DNA of 64,000 nucleotides from Macrocybe gigantea. Its lineage: Eukaryota; Basidiomycota; Agaricomycetes; Agaricales; Callistosporiaceae. A model generated the notes under the pieces. That model was not told the DNA's origin and made no database searches. It saw only the letters and a program-made list of their open reading frames with translations. The stretch lies in the NCBI GenBank assembly GCA_011319805.1, contig SJRY01000229.1:124001-188000 (forward strand), written 5' to 3'. A program made the translations under genes and the position numbers. Numbering within the stretch: the stretch's first letter is position 1; every line of letters starts with the position of its first letter. This document shows positions 24,620 to 38,720 of the stretch, piece by piece.

Positions 24620-24886
24620 GTCATGCCATCTATCACGAACGACACCCTATGTCAATCCTTGGTGCAGGTATGGACTGCGATAAGGATATCTGGAGAAAAA
24701 CGGCCCGAGGAGGTAAACAGTTACAGAGGAGAACTATGCGATTGTCATCATGAGAGTCATAGAGGATCATGCAAGCAGAACGACTAGGAATACATGCAAA
24801 GGCAAGGAACGGCGGCAATCGTCGCCATAGTTCTCAGCCAGGACAAAGAGTTGAAAAAACTGAAAACGTGGAGGAGCAGAGCAGCG

Positions 24887-26035
24887 TCAGGGGAGTTTCT
24901 GGCAGCTGATGTTGCCCTTCGCGGTATCATTGAAGTCATAATGCCATCTTCTCCTTTCCTTGGCATCGACACGCTCGGTCAACGTGGGGAAGGACATCCT
25001 CACGAGACCGTCCAAAATAGGCCAATTCTCGTCCGAGGTGATACCAGTCAGAATCCTAACCCTGAGTCGAGGAGCCGGACGATGGAATGCGACTTGGTGG
25101 GCATGTTGATAAGATTTTTGGGGTGGCACCGATGAAGCCGCTGCTTTGTGTAATAAGCGAGAAGAGGAGAAGTGGATGTGTAAAACTGCGCCAGCCGGCG
25201 GGCGAATACCTCCTGCGGTAGAGCGATTAGCAAAGCACGAACAAAAGGACGGATAGGCTAAGATATACGGGGTTATCGTCCGGACGTTTCGTCAAGGGTT
25301 CTCCGGTTTCATCATCCATGCCCTCTACTTTGGGGGGATTATAGGACATGTTGTAAACACGCCCCGAAGGAAGATGGATCCATCTATCAGAAATGCGACT
25401 GAGTATGACTTTGTCAGGGACATCAACGTTGACCACAAGACTGAGTGGCGTGCTTTTTGCCCTAGATTATATGAAGAGGTCAATGCGACGGAAATAAATT
25501 TGAAAATGAAGATACCTGAGATGGGCGTCGAATAATTCGCCTTGGCCCAACGTACGAGGGAATCCGTCCAATATCCAATGCTGATAATGAATGGTCATTG
25601 TACGTAAGTATTGATAAAATTTGGTTGGGCATGCCTATAGGAACGCACCTTGTTCTGCAGGCGATCCAGCTCGCTCGTGACAACCTTGAGCACAAGCTCG
25701 TCCGGGAGGAGGGCTCCTCGGGCGACAATATCCTCAGCCTGTCTGCCGATTTCTGTCCGCTCCGCAATGTGCTGACGGAGAAGGTCGCCCGTCGAGAGGG
25801 AAACAATGTCGTATTTTTTGACGAGGCGCGCGGTAAGTGTGCCCTTGCCGGCGCCGGGCTTTCCGAACATGACCATACGAAGCATGTGGGTTGACTCGTG
25901 TTCGCGGTCGTCTTGTGTGTTGCGAGCATTGAGGTAAAACGGCAAGCCCCTGCGGAAGGGCGCAGAATAGGTTATGGGTCGGGCATGAGTTTGAAGGTTG
26001 CGCGAGACCTTGGCGACCCGGTTGGTGAACGACAT
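24887..26035 (-). CDS. ADK2: Mitochondrial adenylate kinase (GTP:AMP phosphotransferase type)
   Basis: Transfers phosphate between a nucleoside triphosphate and AMP in mitochondria. The start at 26035 gives [20 protein letters not shown], a basic presequence. The P-loop is [19 protein letters not shown], followed by the AMP-binding [18 protein letters not shown]. The LID segment [20 protein letters not shown] lacks zinc-binding cysteines, as in AK3/Adk2 enzymes. Then come [19 protein letters not shown] and [21 protein letters not shown] splice at about 25065-25128 joins QRLHR to [19 protein letters not shown], giving the usual C-terminal helix. The tail after it ([11 protein letters not shown]...) is unusual but open to the stop at 24887. 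LID length and absence of Cys favour the mitochondrial paralogue over cytosolic Adk1. Confidence 0.92.
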
Positions 26036-26395
26036 AATGGCTCAAAAAAATGAAAAAGCCTTGAGCAGAGACTTATAGTTCGCAAACCCACTGGAGACCG
26101 AGTGAAACTTGTCAGTCGCGCATCCGTTTGGGGCTCAAAATTTTTATGTGGATGCTAAGCGGCGTACCAAGGGTGGAAACGAGTGCGAACTCACGTAAGA
26201 TTTATCCGGAATGGCACGATTCCTTATCGCAGCCGAGGCCGACGCTTATCACGAACGAGGTCCTAACCGTCCAGCCCTCGCTCCCGACTTTTTATCCTTC
26301 TCGGGCTCGAGCGCGGCGTTCCGCTGTCTCACACAAGTCTCAATGATGAGAAACGAAACAAACTCTACAACAAGACATTGTATTCTCCTTCGTTT
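26036..26395. other. Intergenic: 5' of ADK2 and 3' of the COQ11-like gene
   Basis: This 360-bp gap holds the promoter and leader of the mitochondrial adenylate kinase gene (which reads left from 26035) and the 3' untranslated region of the gene that ends at 26396. I see no coding potential with family similarity, no repeat and no RNA gene. Confidence 0.7.
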
Positions 26396-27670
26396 TCATG
26401 TGCTGATCCCCACCGCTGGTTCCCCTCCCCGTGATTTTGCATGTCCTATCAACTCGAGCATCCGCCGAACTCCGATGATGCCACGAATTGGGCTCGACAA
26501 GTCTAGAACGCGGCACACTGCGGCTGCCACCTGATCGACGTGCACTGGGGGCGTGGATAGCGCATTCGCGACGGACTCCAGAGATGACCTCGATTGCAGC
26601 GTCGCACCAGGGAGCGCAGCACCGAGGGTTCGCAGAATGTTCGATGGCGTCGGAAGAGAGGGTGGCATACTCGAATGGATGGTGGCCGACAGGTCGAGGA
26701 GAATGGCAGGCAGCGTGGCTAGTGGACGATGGTATGCGTGATAAACCAGGCCTTTTCCATTGGGAGGCGGAAATAGAGAGAATTACTCTAGAGGACGCGA
26801 AATGAAGAAAACGGCACATACTTGGGCGAATGTATACCCACGATACCCAGGGTTCACCCTCATCATTGCCTCGATGCCTTGCTCGGCTTCGCGTTTCGTC
26901 TCAATGTACCGCGCTGGGGTGAAAGGCCGGAAGATGTCTTCCGCAGACAAATACACGAACGGACGAGCCGCACTCTGTGTCTCGTTTGGACTTGAGGAGA
27001 GGAACGCCTCGCAGACGCGAAGGGCTGCGAAGCAATGAGCCTTGCCGCCTTCCGTGTCGAAAGGACAGAATGTAAAGACTGACCCGAGTCTCTATTCACG
27101 GCTTCATAACTCGTTGTCCTATCCGACTTCTCCAAGGGATTACTGTGATCGCCACCCACGGCCGTCCGAAAGAACGTTCCGAGCAACGCCGGAACGTCAC
27201 CTTCTTTTATGGCCTGCTTGTATTTTCCATCCTCGATGAGCGTGCCCAGCGTGTGCACCACGCCGCTCACTTCTGGAAAGACGTGTTCAAACGTCTGGGG
27301 ATGAAGCGCATCCCCTTTTTGCCATTCGACCTGGACGTGGAGGCTTAGGTCATTCTGGGTTCGCATGAATGAGACGGAAATGAGAAATCACACTTTAGAT
27401 GTCCACGTCGGAGTATGTCCTTTTGCAGTCCTGTAGGGTTTTCCAGAGGAACTGGAAAGGCGTCAGCTTTCTATGAAAAACGCCAAAGAAGCAGAGGCAT
27501 ACCTGACGCTGGTCACCTGGAAGCCTCGCGCCAATGCGGCTTTACAAATGGCCGAGCCTGCTCGACGTCCCGAATGAACAAGTGCATCGCCAAAGAAAGT
27601 GTAATGAATGGACAGCACCTATGAAGCCGTTCCCGCCGACGACCAAGATTCGTCTCACAGCGGAGGCCAT
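26396..27670 (-). CDS. COQ11: Atypical short-chain dehydrogenase, COQ11-like (mitochondrial)
   Basis: NAD(P)-binding extended/atypical SDR related to yeast Coq11, which belongs to the coenzyme Q synthome. The start at 27670 gives MASAVRRILVVGGNGFIG, a Rossmann GxxGxxG motif split by the first intron (resuming SAICKAALARGFQVTSVS). Then come VEWQKGDALHPQTFEHVFPE, VSGVVHTLGTLIEDGKYKQA, SYEAVNRDS, FVYLSAEDIFRPFTPARYIE and TKREAEQGIEAMMRVNPGYR. An intron at 26752-26841 (donor GTGGGT) is needed to reach LVYHAYHRPLATLPAILLDL. The end has PPVHVDQVAAAVCRVLD and RGIIGVRRMLELIG. The tyrosine in PARYIETKREAE fits the atypical SDR active site (YxxxK). The COQ11 assignment is by similarity to fungal YLR290C proteins. 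Confidence 0.82.
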
Positions 27671-27937
27671 GATAATGACTTGCACAAATGAAGTTAAACG
27701 GTCACGTTATCAGAATACATTTATTTCTATCGACGCGCAGCGTACTTGTGCGATGCATGAGCTACTAGAGCTCTCTAGAGTATACAGTATCTAACTAGCG
27801 ATACATGGTGTGGTCGGCATCAAGCCACAGGACTCGAGAGGACACGTCCTCAAGTGGAGCTAGCTCACGTCCAAAGCAGACAAAGGTAGACGATATAACA
27901 GATAACAGATAAAGAAAAATAAAATGCAAAGACGACC

Positions 27938-29123
27938 TCAGACAAAGGTCCAGGTGACTGAGATATAAATCTATTAGCTCATTCATCTTCCCAAATGAAT
28001 AAAAAGCACATACTGGGAACCATGCCCTGCGAGAGGGTAGCAATTTTCTTGAAAGCACCCTCTGAAAGATCAATGGAGTTGTTGTTCTCGCAGGTAGGGC
28101 AGGCGTCTGCGATGGTGACTCGAACAGACTGCATCGCAGTCAATGAGACGACATAATAGCTGAAAGCTCCAAACGGAACGTGCCTTTCCATTTGCAGGAT
28201 TGGTGATTTGGACTTGCTTGCCGCAGAGGGGAGATTTGACATTAAGGTTACCGTAGCGTCGGTAGTCTAAAAATTATCGTATCAGCTTAGCTGGCAGAAG
28301 TTATTGTTTGAGCTTACCCATGGCGGCGATCATGTCATTGTCACTGTGAACTGTGCCGCAAGCGCCAGCAACGCCACCCTGATAGAAGTATGTAGCACTG
28401 ATGAACAGTTAGTATGATTGATGGACGTCTGGAGTACTGTGCAGACACTTACAAGCCTCCTTTGTTAACGGCGCTTGAGGCATTGTCAGATGCGGGAGGT
28501 TTGACTGGCGTCGCTGAGGGGTGAGTGACAGTAACGGATGAATGAACAATGTCGACTTGACGCGAGGTCGTAGAGGGAGCGGTCGTCGTGTGAAAGGCAT
28601 GAGTAGAAGTGGGAACAGGGGGCAGAATGGATGTAGAAGTGTCATCTTCATCATCAGTGCAGTCTTCGTCACCATCGTCCGGGATGGTGGTAGGAGTAGC
28701 AACGACAGAGGTCACCAGCGTCGTGACTGCGGAAGGGTTGCATTGATGAGGGCGGGCGGTCTCGAGCTTTTCGGTAGCCTTGATTGAATGCAATGATTGG
28801 TGAGACCCAGTAGGTACAACGAGGCAAACAATGCATACCAAAAGGGGATGGCAACATTGATCGAAAAATGGCATGCCATGCTGATTTTGACAACCGAGCG
28901 CTACATAACGGGCATGATAAGCCGTGTACGGCTAAAATACAGTACATCGGTCAACAATGGGAAAAGAAAAAAAGTAATATGACAGGGAAAAAAAAAATGC
29001 GAGGCGCACCTCCAAAACATCGGTCTTCCATCCTGCAGGAGGGGAAGCACGAGGAATCGCGAGGGACGCGACGATCTGGACAGCGGAAAGGGTGAACAAG
29101 GCGTAGAAGATGACGGAGAACAT
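27938..29123 (-). CDS. Secreted RlpA-like double-psi beta-barrel (barwin/expansin-like) protein
   Basis: The N-terminus MFSVIFYALFTLSAVQIVAS is a signal peptide. After an intron, PYTAYHARYVALGCQNQHGM and PFFDQCCHPLL form the Cys-containing region seen in basidiomycete RlpA-like proteins. A Thr/Ser/Pro-rich linker (VPTSTHAFHTTTAPSTTSRQ) likely carries O-glycans. The barrel domain has TYFYQGGVAGACGTVHSDND, ADACPTCENNNSIDLSEGAF and a final exon giving GMVPITWTFV, the usual end. The last intron (donor GTATGT, acceptor CTCAG) is needed for that ending; reading through would give FIWEDE instead. Such proteins act on or bind cell walls and are often highly expressed, but no catalytic activity can be claimed. 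Confidence 0.86.
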
Positions 29124-29450
29124 GATTCGTCTGTTGCAAAAGGGAGGTTGTTGGGTAGCGAGAGGAATGGGGAGAGAACGTTGGCTTTTAAATGAGAGAA
29201 AAAGAAGAGCTGTTAGGGACAGATGAGCTCGAGAAAGACAAATGAGGAACACGAAGACGAACGTCAATAAGGCCGAGAAGGCGAGGCAAAGGCGAGCAGA
29301 AGGGAAGGAAAGCAACCTGACCAGGTTGTTGTAATTTCCACAAAAAAAATTTTAATTAATATGCTTGATTTGTTTGGCTGACTCTTGCACAGCCAAACAA
29401 CCGCCAGCTGCCAGCGTCGAGGCACAGCAACGACGCCGACGACAGCCTCA
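29124..29450. promoter_or_regulatory. Divergent promoter region, RlpA-like gene / SCAMP
   Basis: These 327 bp separate two genes read in opposite directions and must hold both promoters and 5' leaders. They contain purine-rich tracts on the plus strand near 29170-29300 and an AT-rich patch (29340-29362). No coding sequence with family similarity was seen. Confidence 0.6.
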
Positions 29451-30751
29451 ATGAGCTCCTACACAGCGGATTACGCTCAAAACCCGTTCGCGTCAAATCA
29501 TGCACTTGACGCCAATCCATTCGATGATCCAGCCCCAACGACTCACAGCCCCTCCCATGCCGCAGAGGCCGCTCACCTGGAACAGCTCCGGCAGCGCGAG
29601 CAGGACCTCGAACGCCGCGAACGCGAATTCAACGCAAAGGTGGACAATCTAAGACGTAACGGCAAAAACAACTGGCCTCCATGTCCGTCTACTTCGCCTT
29701 CCTGCCCGTCTCCCTTCACTAAACGTCATGCTCCTCTCCAGTTTTCCCTCTCATCTTCCATTCTATTCCCGACGAGATTCCCGAGGCCTCGCGTTCACTT
29801 ATCACCCGGCTGTATCAGCTATGGCTCGTCTTGGTAGCAACCCTGATAATCAACATGGTTGCCTGCATCTTCATCCTTCTGGCCGGGGCAGAGGATGGCG
29901 GAAGGGACCTCGGAGCAAGCATTGGGCGAGTCCGTTCCTCCGATAGCCTTGTCCGGTTCGCTGAACGGCCCCTAGATACGTTTTCGTTATCACCGTCTTG
30001 TCCTTCCTTCTTTGGTACCGGTACGATGCTCCCCTTTTCCCGTTCTATGTATCCATTGACACTCCATTTTCCTTTCTTGTAGGCCAATATATAACGGTTA
30101 CATGAAAGTGCGGCCCGCCACTTCTGCTACCGAATTGCTGAATTAACCCATTTGCCGGCATTTCAGGAGCAATCGCTGTATTATTGTCAGTCAGCCGTGC
30201 ATTGACAGCATTGCGCTTCTAATCGCCAGCTTAGACTTTTACTTCTTCTTTTGCGGGTTCCATCTTCTCTTCAGTGTCTATATGTAAGCCATAGCATTAC
30301 TCGTCACATCAGCCTTCTGAACCCCTTTATGCCGCAAGGATTATCGGTGTTCCAAGGTATGTTTCCTCTTCCGTACTCCGAGGAAGGTCCAGATTCTCAC
30401 TCGCTGTGGCAAGCACCGGGTCAGCAGGCCTTATTAGGACCATCCAGATGTTCGTAAGGCATTATTGGGCGGCTGCTATCCTTGGTCTGGTGGCCACCGT
30501 AGGCTGGACGATACAGGGCCTCGGCAATGCGTATTATTACCGACAGGTACGCCAACTTCTCTTCCCACTTGAAGTGCACAGGCATCATCGTCGCTCCGAT
30601 TAGATTTATGCTCATCATACTGCCGCGGGTCATACGATTGAAAAGGTTAGTGTCTTTCGTTCTTGTCTCCACATTCTCACTCAGTCAGCTGTACAAGGCT
30701 AAGTCTGAGCTGGCCTCACACGGTGCCAAAGCCTACTTCACCCGCGGATGA
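29451..30751 (+). CDS. Secretory carrier-associated membrane protein (SCAMP)
   Basis: Four-helix membrane protein of post-Golgi and endosomal traffic. The N-terminus MSSYTADYAQNPFASNHALD contains NPF repeats (NPFAS, NPFDD) that bind EH domains. A coiled coil follows (LRQREQDLERREREFNAKVD), then NNWPPFFPLIFHSIPDEIPE, the SCAMP core entry. Membrane segments are LWLVLVATLIINMVACIFIL, YVFVITVLSFLLWYRPIYNG, YYYFYFFFCGFHLLFSVYMI and AAAILGLVATVGWTIQGLGN. The intron at 29926-29975 has a GC donor (GG|GCGAGT) and is the only one that joins GASIG to YVFVITVLSF in frame. The tail ends SHGAKAYFTRG. Five or six further short introns are GT-AG. Confidence 0.91.
29926..29975 (+). other. Apparent GC-AG intron in SCAMP
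   Basis: This is a 50-nt intron with donor GG|GCGAGT and acceptor CCCTAG. It joins the second conserved membrane segment in frame. No GT donor nearby has the right phase. Confidence 0.7.
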
Positions 30752-31212
30752 ACGATTATTGGTTATGACCTGACACGTCCCTGTTATGTGGATAGACGCT
30801 TCGTTCTTGTCTGCTACGGTCCATTGTATTGAGGATAATAAAAACATACCCATTTCCAAAAATGGACATGAAAGGGCGTGAGGCAGTGACTTCCGGTCGG
30901 AGTTTAAAAAATCAATCAAATATCCTGAATCGCAGGTCCGCTTTTGTTTCAACCAACCATCTCTTCCACTAAATGTATGTCGCCCCAGTCTCCGTATATC
31001 TCACTGGTCCTGATCCTTCTTCAGCAAAAAAGTCATTAAAAACATACAAAAAACCCTTTTTTTATATCAAGCGGTTGCGTTGTTGCCTCTTCGTGCGCTT
31101 TTGCCTCTTTTTTTCCTTTTTTCACTGGTACATCTGACGTTTACCTTCCACAGTCGCAGAAAAAGTACACACAAAGCAGTAACGACCCAATTTCCCTAGA
31201 AAAAAAACAGAC
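30752..31212. promoter_or_regulatory. SCAMP 3' region and PAB1 promoter/A-rich leader
   Basis: This 461-bp gap contains the end of the SCAMP transcript and the promoter and leader of PAB1. The last 190 bp are rich in A tracts: 31027-31032, 31039-31043, 31049-31054, 31160-31164 and an A8 at 31200-31207, just 5 nt before the start codon. PAB1-type genes in other eukaryotes carry A-rich leaders through which the protein represses its own translation. That is inferred here, not shown. Confidence 0.6.
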
Positions 31213-33508
<2,296 letters not shown>

Positions 33509-33964
33509 GTTCCTCGCCATGGAGCGATTGACATGCACGGTATGGCTTTCATGTTTCTATGGAGCGATTTTTCGCCTCGTCCACTCGTTCATATGTATGC
33601 TCTATGGTTGTCGATATGATGTTGGGTCAATCACCCGCTGTCCCTTTTGCTGTTATCCTTGTCGTTCATGTCCTTGCATTCTACTACTAGGGATTTGGTA
33701 GTACTACTTTCGTGTCTACTTTGTGAACGAGAAATGGTGATGACCAACTTCATTCTCTATCTGGCTCAGAGCTTAAATTCTCAGAAAATCTGCAGATGTG
33801 TCCTTGGGTAGTTCGGCAAGTGGGGAAAGACCGAACGAAACTTGCTGAAGTGTCTTCGCCCCCCCAGAGAAAAGCTATTGCACTTCGGCACTGAACGAAA
33901 GAATCAGCTATTTCAGCGAGACGAAGAATCTTGACGGCAGCAAAAGATTGTCATTGACAACATT
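33509..33964. other. Intergenic between convergent PAB1 and a methyltransferase gene
   Basis: This 456-bp gap holds the 3' untranslated regions of two genes that read toward each other. I saw a short C7 run near 33850 and no open frame with family similarity, repeat or RNA gene. Confidence 0.7.
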
Positions 33965-35323
33965 TTATCGACATTTTGACGCATAAACGATATGTAACAG
34001 TGTCGACAATGCGGCATTTGGATAATACAGATCTCGCTGAGCATCAGAGACAATGCGCTCCACTTTCGCATCTGGGAGACCGCTGGCGAGAAAAAGCGGC
34101 TTGAGCGCCGGTATGAATAGCTCGTAGTCCATCCATTGCAGTTGACCGACTGTGAGCAAGTCAGCATCTGGAGACTGGTGTTCAGACGTCCTCCAAATGT
34201 CAGTTGGGTTTGAACTCACCACTTGGCCAAAATCCGACGGGTATGTTACCGCTGTGCACGACGATGTTGTCGAACGCGACAGTCGCTGCAAGCAGATTCG
34301 ATAAACGATGAGGAACAGTGACGTCTATGCCTCGTCTAGATAGACATGCCCTATATGTTTCCCAAAACGTAAGCCAACCGTGGAGGCCGGCAAGGTCTGA
34401 GTATTCTGTGGCAGACTTTCCGTCGATGATGGGGATTAGGTCTGGTTCGATCAGGAGAACAAGACCGCCTGGACGGAGTATACGCGCTATTTCCTGGAGT
34501 AATCTGGGATAGTCGCGAATCTGAAGTGGGGAAGGAAATGATTTGTGTTCGGTTAGAAGCTCTGAGAGATCTTTTCATACCCCGGTGTGCATTGATCTGG
34601 CGTGGATGAAATCAAAGTGGGAATCCGGATAGGGAACGTGTCTTTGATCCAGGTCACATAGTTCGAACCTGGATTTACGTTTTTGGATAAATGCACATCC
34701 GTAACAGGCCGCAAGTGGAGACTGACGTGCAGTTCGGTGGCACTGTCCTAGACGTGCGACGAACGGATATTAGAAATAGAAAAGGTGGGCATAGCAATGG
34801 CTAGACCTAGGCTGTATAGGTGCAAGGTCGATGCCAATGACTTCTGCACGAGGAAAATCATCGGCCATGTCAATTGCCCTGGATGGGGAGGGGGGAAATC
34901 TGTTAGAACGATATTACACGGCATCACGACGCTACGACTTGCCAGAAGCCTCCACCCGTTCCCAGATCGAGGACTAGATGGACACGCACGTCTCAACGAA
35001 GGGGTAAAGCGCTGCGAAGAAGATATCCACACCTCTTCTCTGTTCTCCGAATTGCAGTGCCTCTTTTACAGGTCCAATGTAGTTTCTGCCATGGAAGACG
35101 AACTGAAGCATACGGTGGTGGAGCTGCGAGCGCTGAAACTGCTCTTTAGTAGAGGCCTCGTTTAGAAATGGTGGCGAATTCGTACCTTGACTTCATCTTC
35201 GTCCACAGGAAGCATATACGTCTCGTTGAGCGCGTTCAAGGTCCGTCCATGTAGCCGGCGCAAAAACACGGAATCGTCTTCCAACGGGTACGAGTAGTCG
35301 GACGTTTCAGCGTCGAGAGACAT
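33965..35323 (-). CDS. Class I SAM-dependent methyltransferase
   Basis: Starts MSLDAETSDYSYPLEDDSVF at 35323. An early exon carries LHHRMLQFVFHGRNYIGPVK, then motif I is VLDLGTGGGFWQVVA, joined to AIDMADDFPRAEVIGIDLAP by an intron (donor phase ambiguous, GTCGTG or GTGATG). Motif IV/V is YPDSHFDFIHARSMHTGI, and RDYPRLLQEIARILRPGGLV is followed by LLIEPDLIPIIDG. The C-terminal part (GNIPVGFWP, VGQLQWMDYELFIPALKPLF) is typical of basidiomycete proteins of this group that resemble LaeA/TAM-like methyltransferases. The substrate is unknown. The gene is convergent with PAB1 and divergent from the orphan membrane-protein gene. Confidence 0.82.
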
Positions 35324-35559
35324 GCGAGCGAACAACAGGCAGGGCTAAATCGCATAACGCAAGTCTAGCGAGCACTGGTTTATACGACGCCTTTTTTTTC
35401 TTTCGATAATTCAATCACGTCAAGAAAGCTCAGAAAATGTCATGAGAACAAGCCAGAAATGCCGACTGTGAGAATTACAGCGTAGCGCTGCGACATGCGG
35501 CTGATGCATTCAATTCGCAAACCTGCATCACTGCGAAACAGAGACCCGAATTGCTCCTC
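35324..35559. promoter_or_regulatory. Divergent promoter, methyltransferase / orphan membrane protein
   Basis: These 236 bp lie between opposite start codons and contain a T7 run near 35392. No discrete element was identified. Confidence 0.5.
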
Positions 35560-36347
35560 ATGGACGACTCTTACGAAATGCGGGACCTCTCTGCACAATC
35601 GGAGCGACAGACAGAGCCCGACGAAGCGGTGGAGGGGAAAACCAATGCTCTAACCAATTGGGCGTGGTCGTCTGTATGCATGTGAGGCCTCGACATTCGT
35701 ATCGCTTTCCCTATATTCCGCTCAATTCTGCTCCGAATAAAGTCTGCTCATGTTGGCGTCTGTTCTGACACTGTCCCCACGTCTGCTGCTTTTCTTGTCG
35801 GAGGTAACAAGTACCGACCCGCGGTCAACCCTGACCCCTCTCGAATCCTTCCTTGCTATGAATCTCGGTGTTTCACTGGCCGCGGTGGCCCTTATCATAA
35901 TCTTCAACGTGAGGCGGGGAAGCTTGGGTTTGTCCCTGCAGAGACGCGACTAAATCATGCCGTGTCGGCAGGTTCCCTTTTCTCATCCCGAAGATGCAGA
36001 AATGTTGCAGAGGTCCGCGCAGCCCAACGCTATACTCGTTCCCTTGGTGCTATCCATGGGCCTGGTCGCTTTTCTATCGTACAACACCAAGGGTCTTGGA
36101 TCCTTACCAACGTTTGTGTTCTTGGCCTATTCCGTAACCTCCTTGTGGGGGCTTTGGATTGTGCGAAAACCATCTCCTCTCTTGATGAAACTTAAACATA
36201 TTCTCGCAGATCGTCTTCGGGCAGCCATCTTCCCTATCAAACAAGATAGGCCCTGACAAACACACTTCGGCCTTTATCTTTGGAAACAAAGCCGCTGCAT
36301 CTGTCAAGAGAAAGATATGGAAACAAAAACAAAAGCGGAAGTTCTGA
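35560..36347 (+). CDS. Small multi-pass membrane protein, conserved in fungi, function unknown
   Basis: About 200 residues. The start at 35560 gives [20 protein letters not shown], an acidic cytosolic tail, then [20 protein letters not shown] (helix 1), [17 protein letters not shown] (helix 2), [20 protein letters not shown] (helix 3) and [19 protein letters not shown] (helix 4). The C-terminus is strongly basic ([20 protein letters not shown]). Three introns are needed: one with donor GTGAGG after VCI, one after IIIFN, and one at about 36160-36209 that restores [20 protein letters not shown] and moves the stop from 36256 to 36347. The ending [10 protein letters not shown] resembles uncharacterised fungal proteins I have seen without assigned function. 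It is convergent with SRP54 (91 bp between stops). Confidence 0.72.
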
Positions 36348-36438
36348 CCCGTTTTTTTAAGGACTGGTATCATGCATTCTCGTGGATCTGTATATGATAC
36401 ATAACCTGCACACGATAGTAATGCACCAAACACAACGC

Positions 36439-38642
<2,204 letters not shown>

Positions 38643-38720
38643 GGTTGCTAAGTTGAACGTGTGTGCGAAGCGCTGCTCCTGCTTGTCTGATCTTTTGCTT
38701 TTTTTTACAGGACACCAACG
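38643..38720. promoter_or_regulatory. Very short divergent promoter, SRP54 / SPT8
   Basis: Only 78 bp lie between the start codons of SRP54 and SPT8. The stretch includes TTTTTTACAG at 38701-38710, which could instead be the end of an intron in the SPT8 leader. Confidence 0.5.

Noticed and set aside
26752..26841. Apparent frameshift in the COQ11-like gene between NPGYR and LVYHAYHRP
   Set aside because: A 90-nt intron with a GTGGGT donor and AAAAG acceptor joins the two in frame, so no missing base is needed.
28409..28874. Low-complexity Thr/Pro frames as a separate mucin-like gene
   Set aside because: They form the linker of the RlpA-like protein once its introns are removed.
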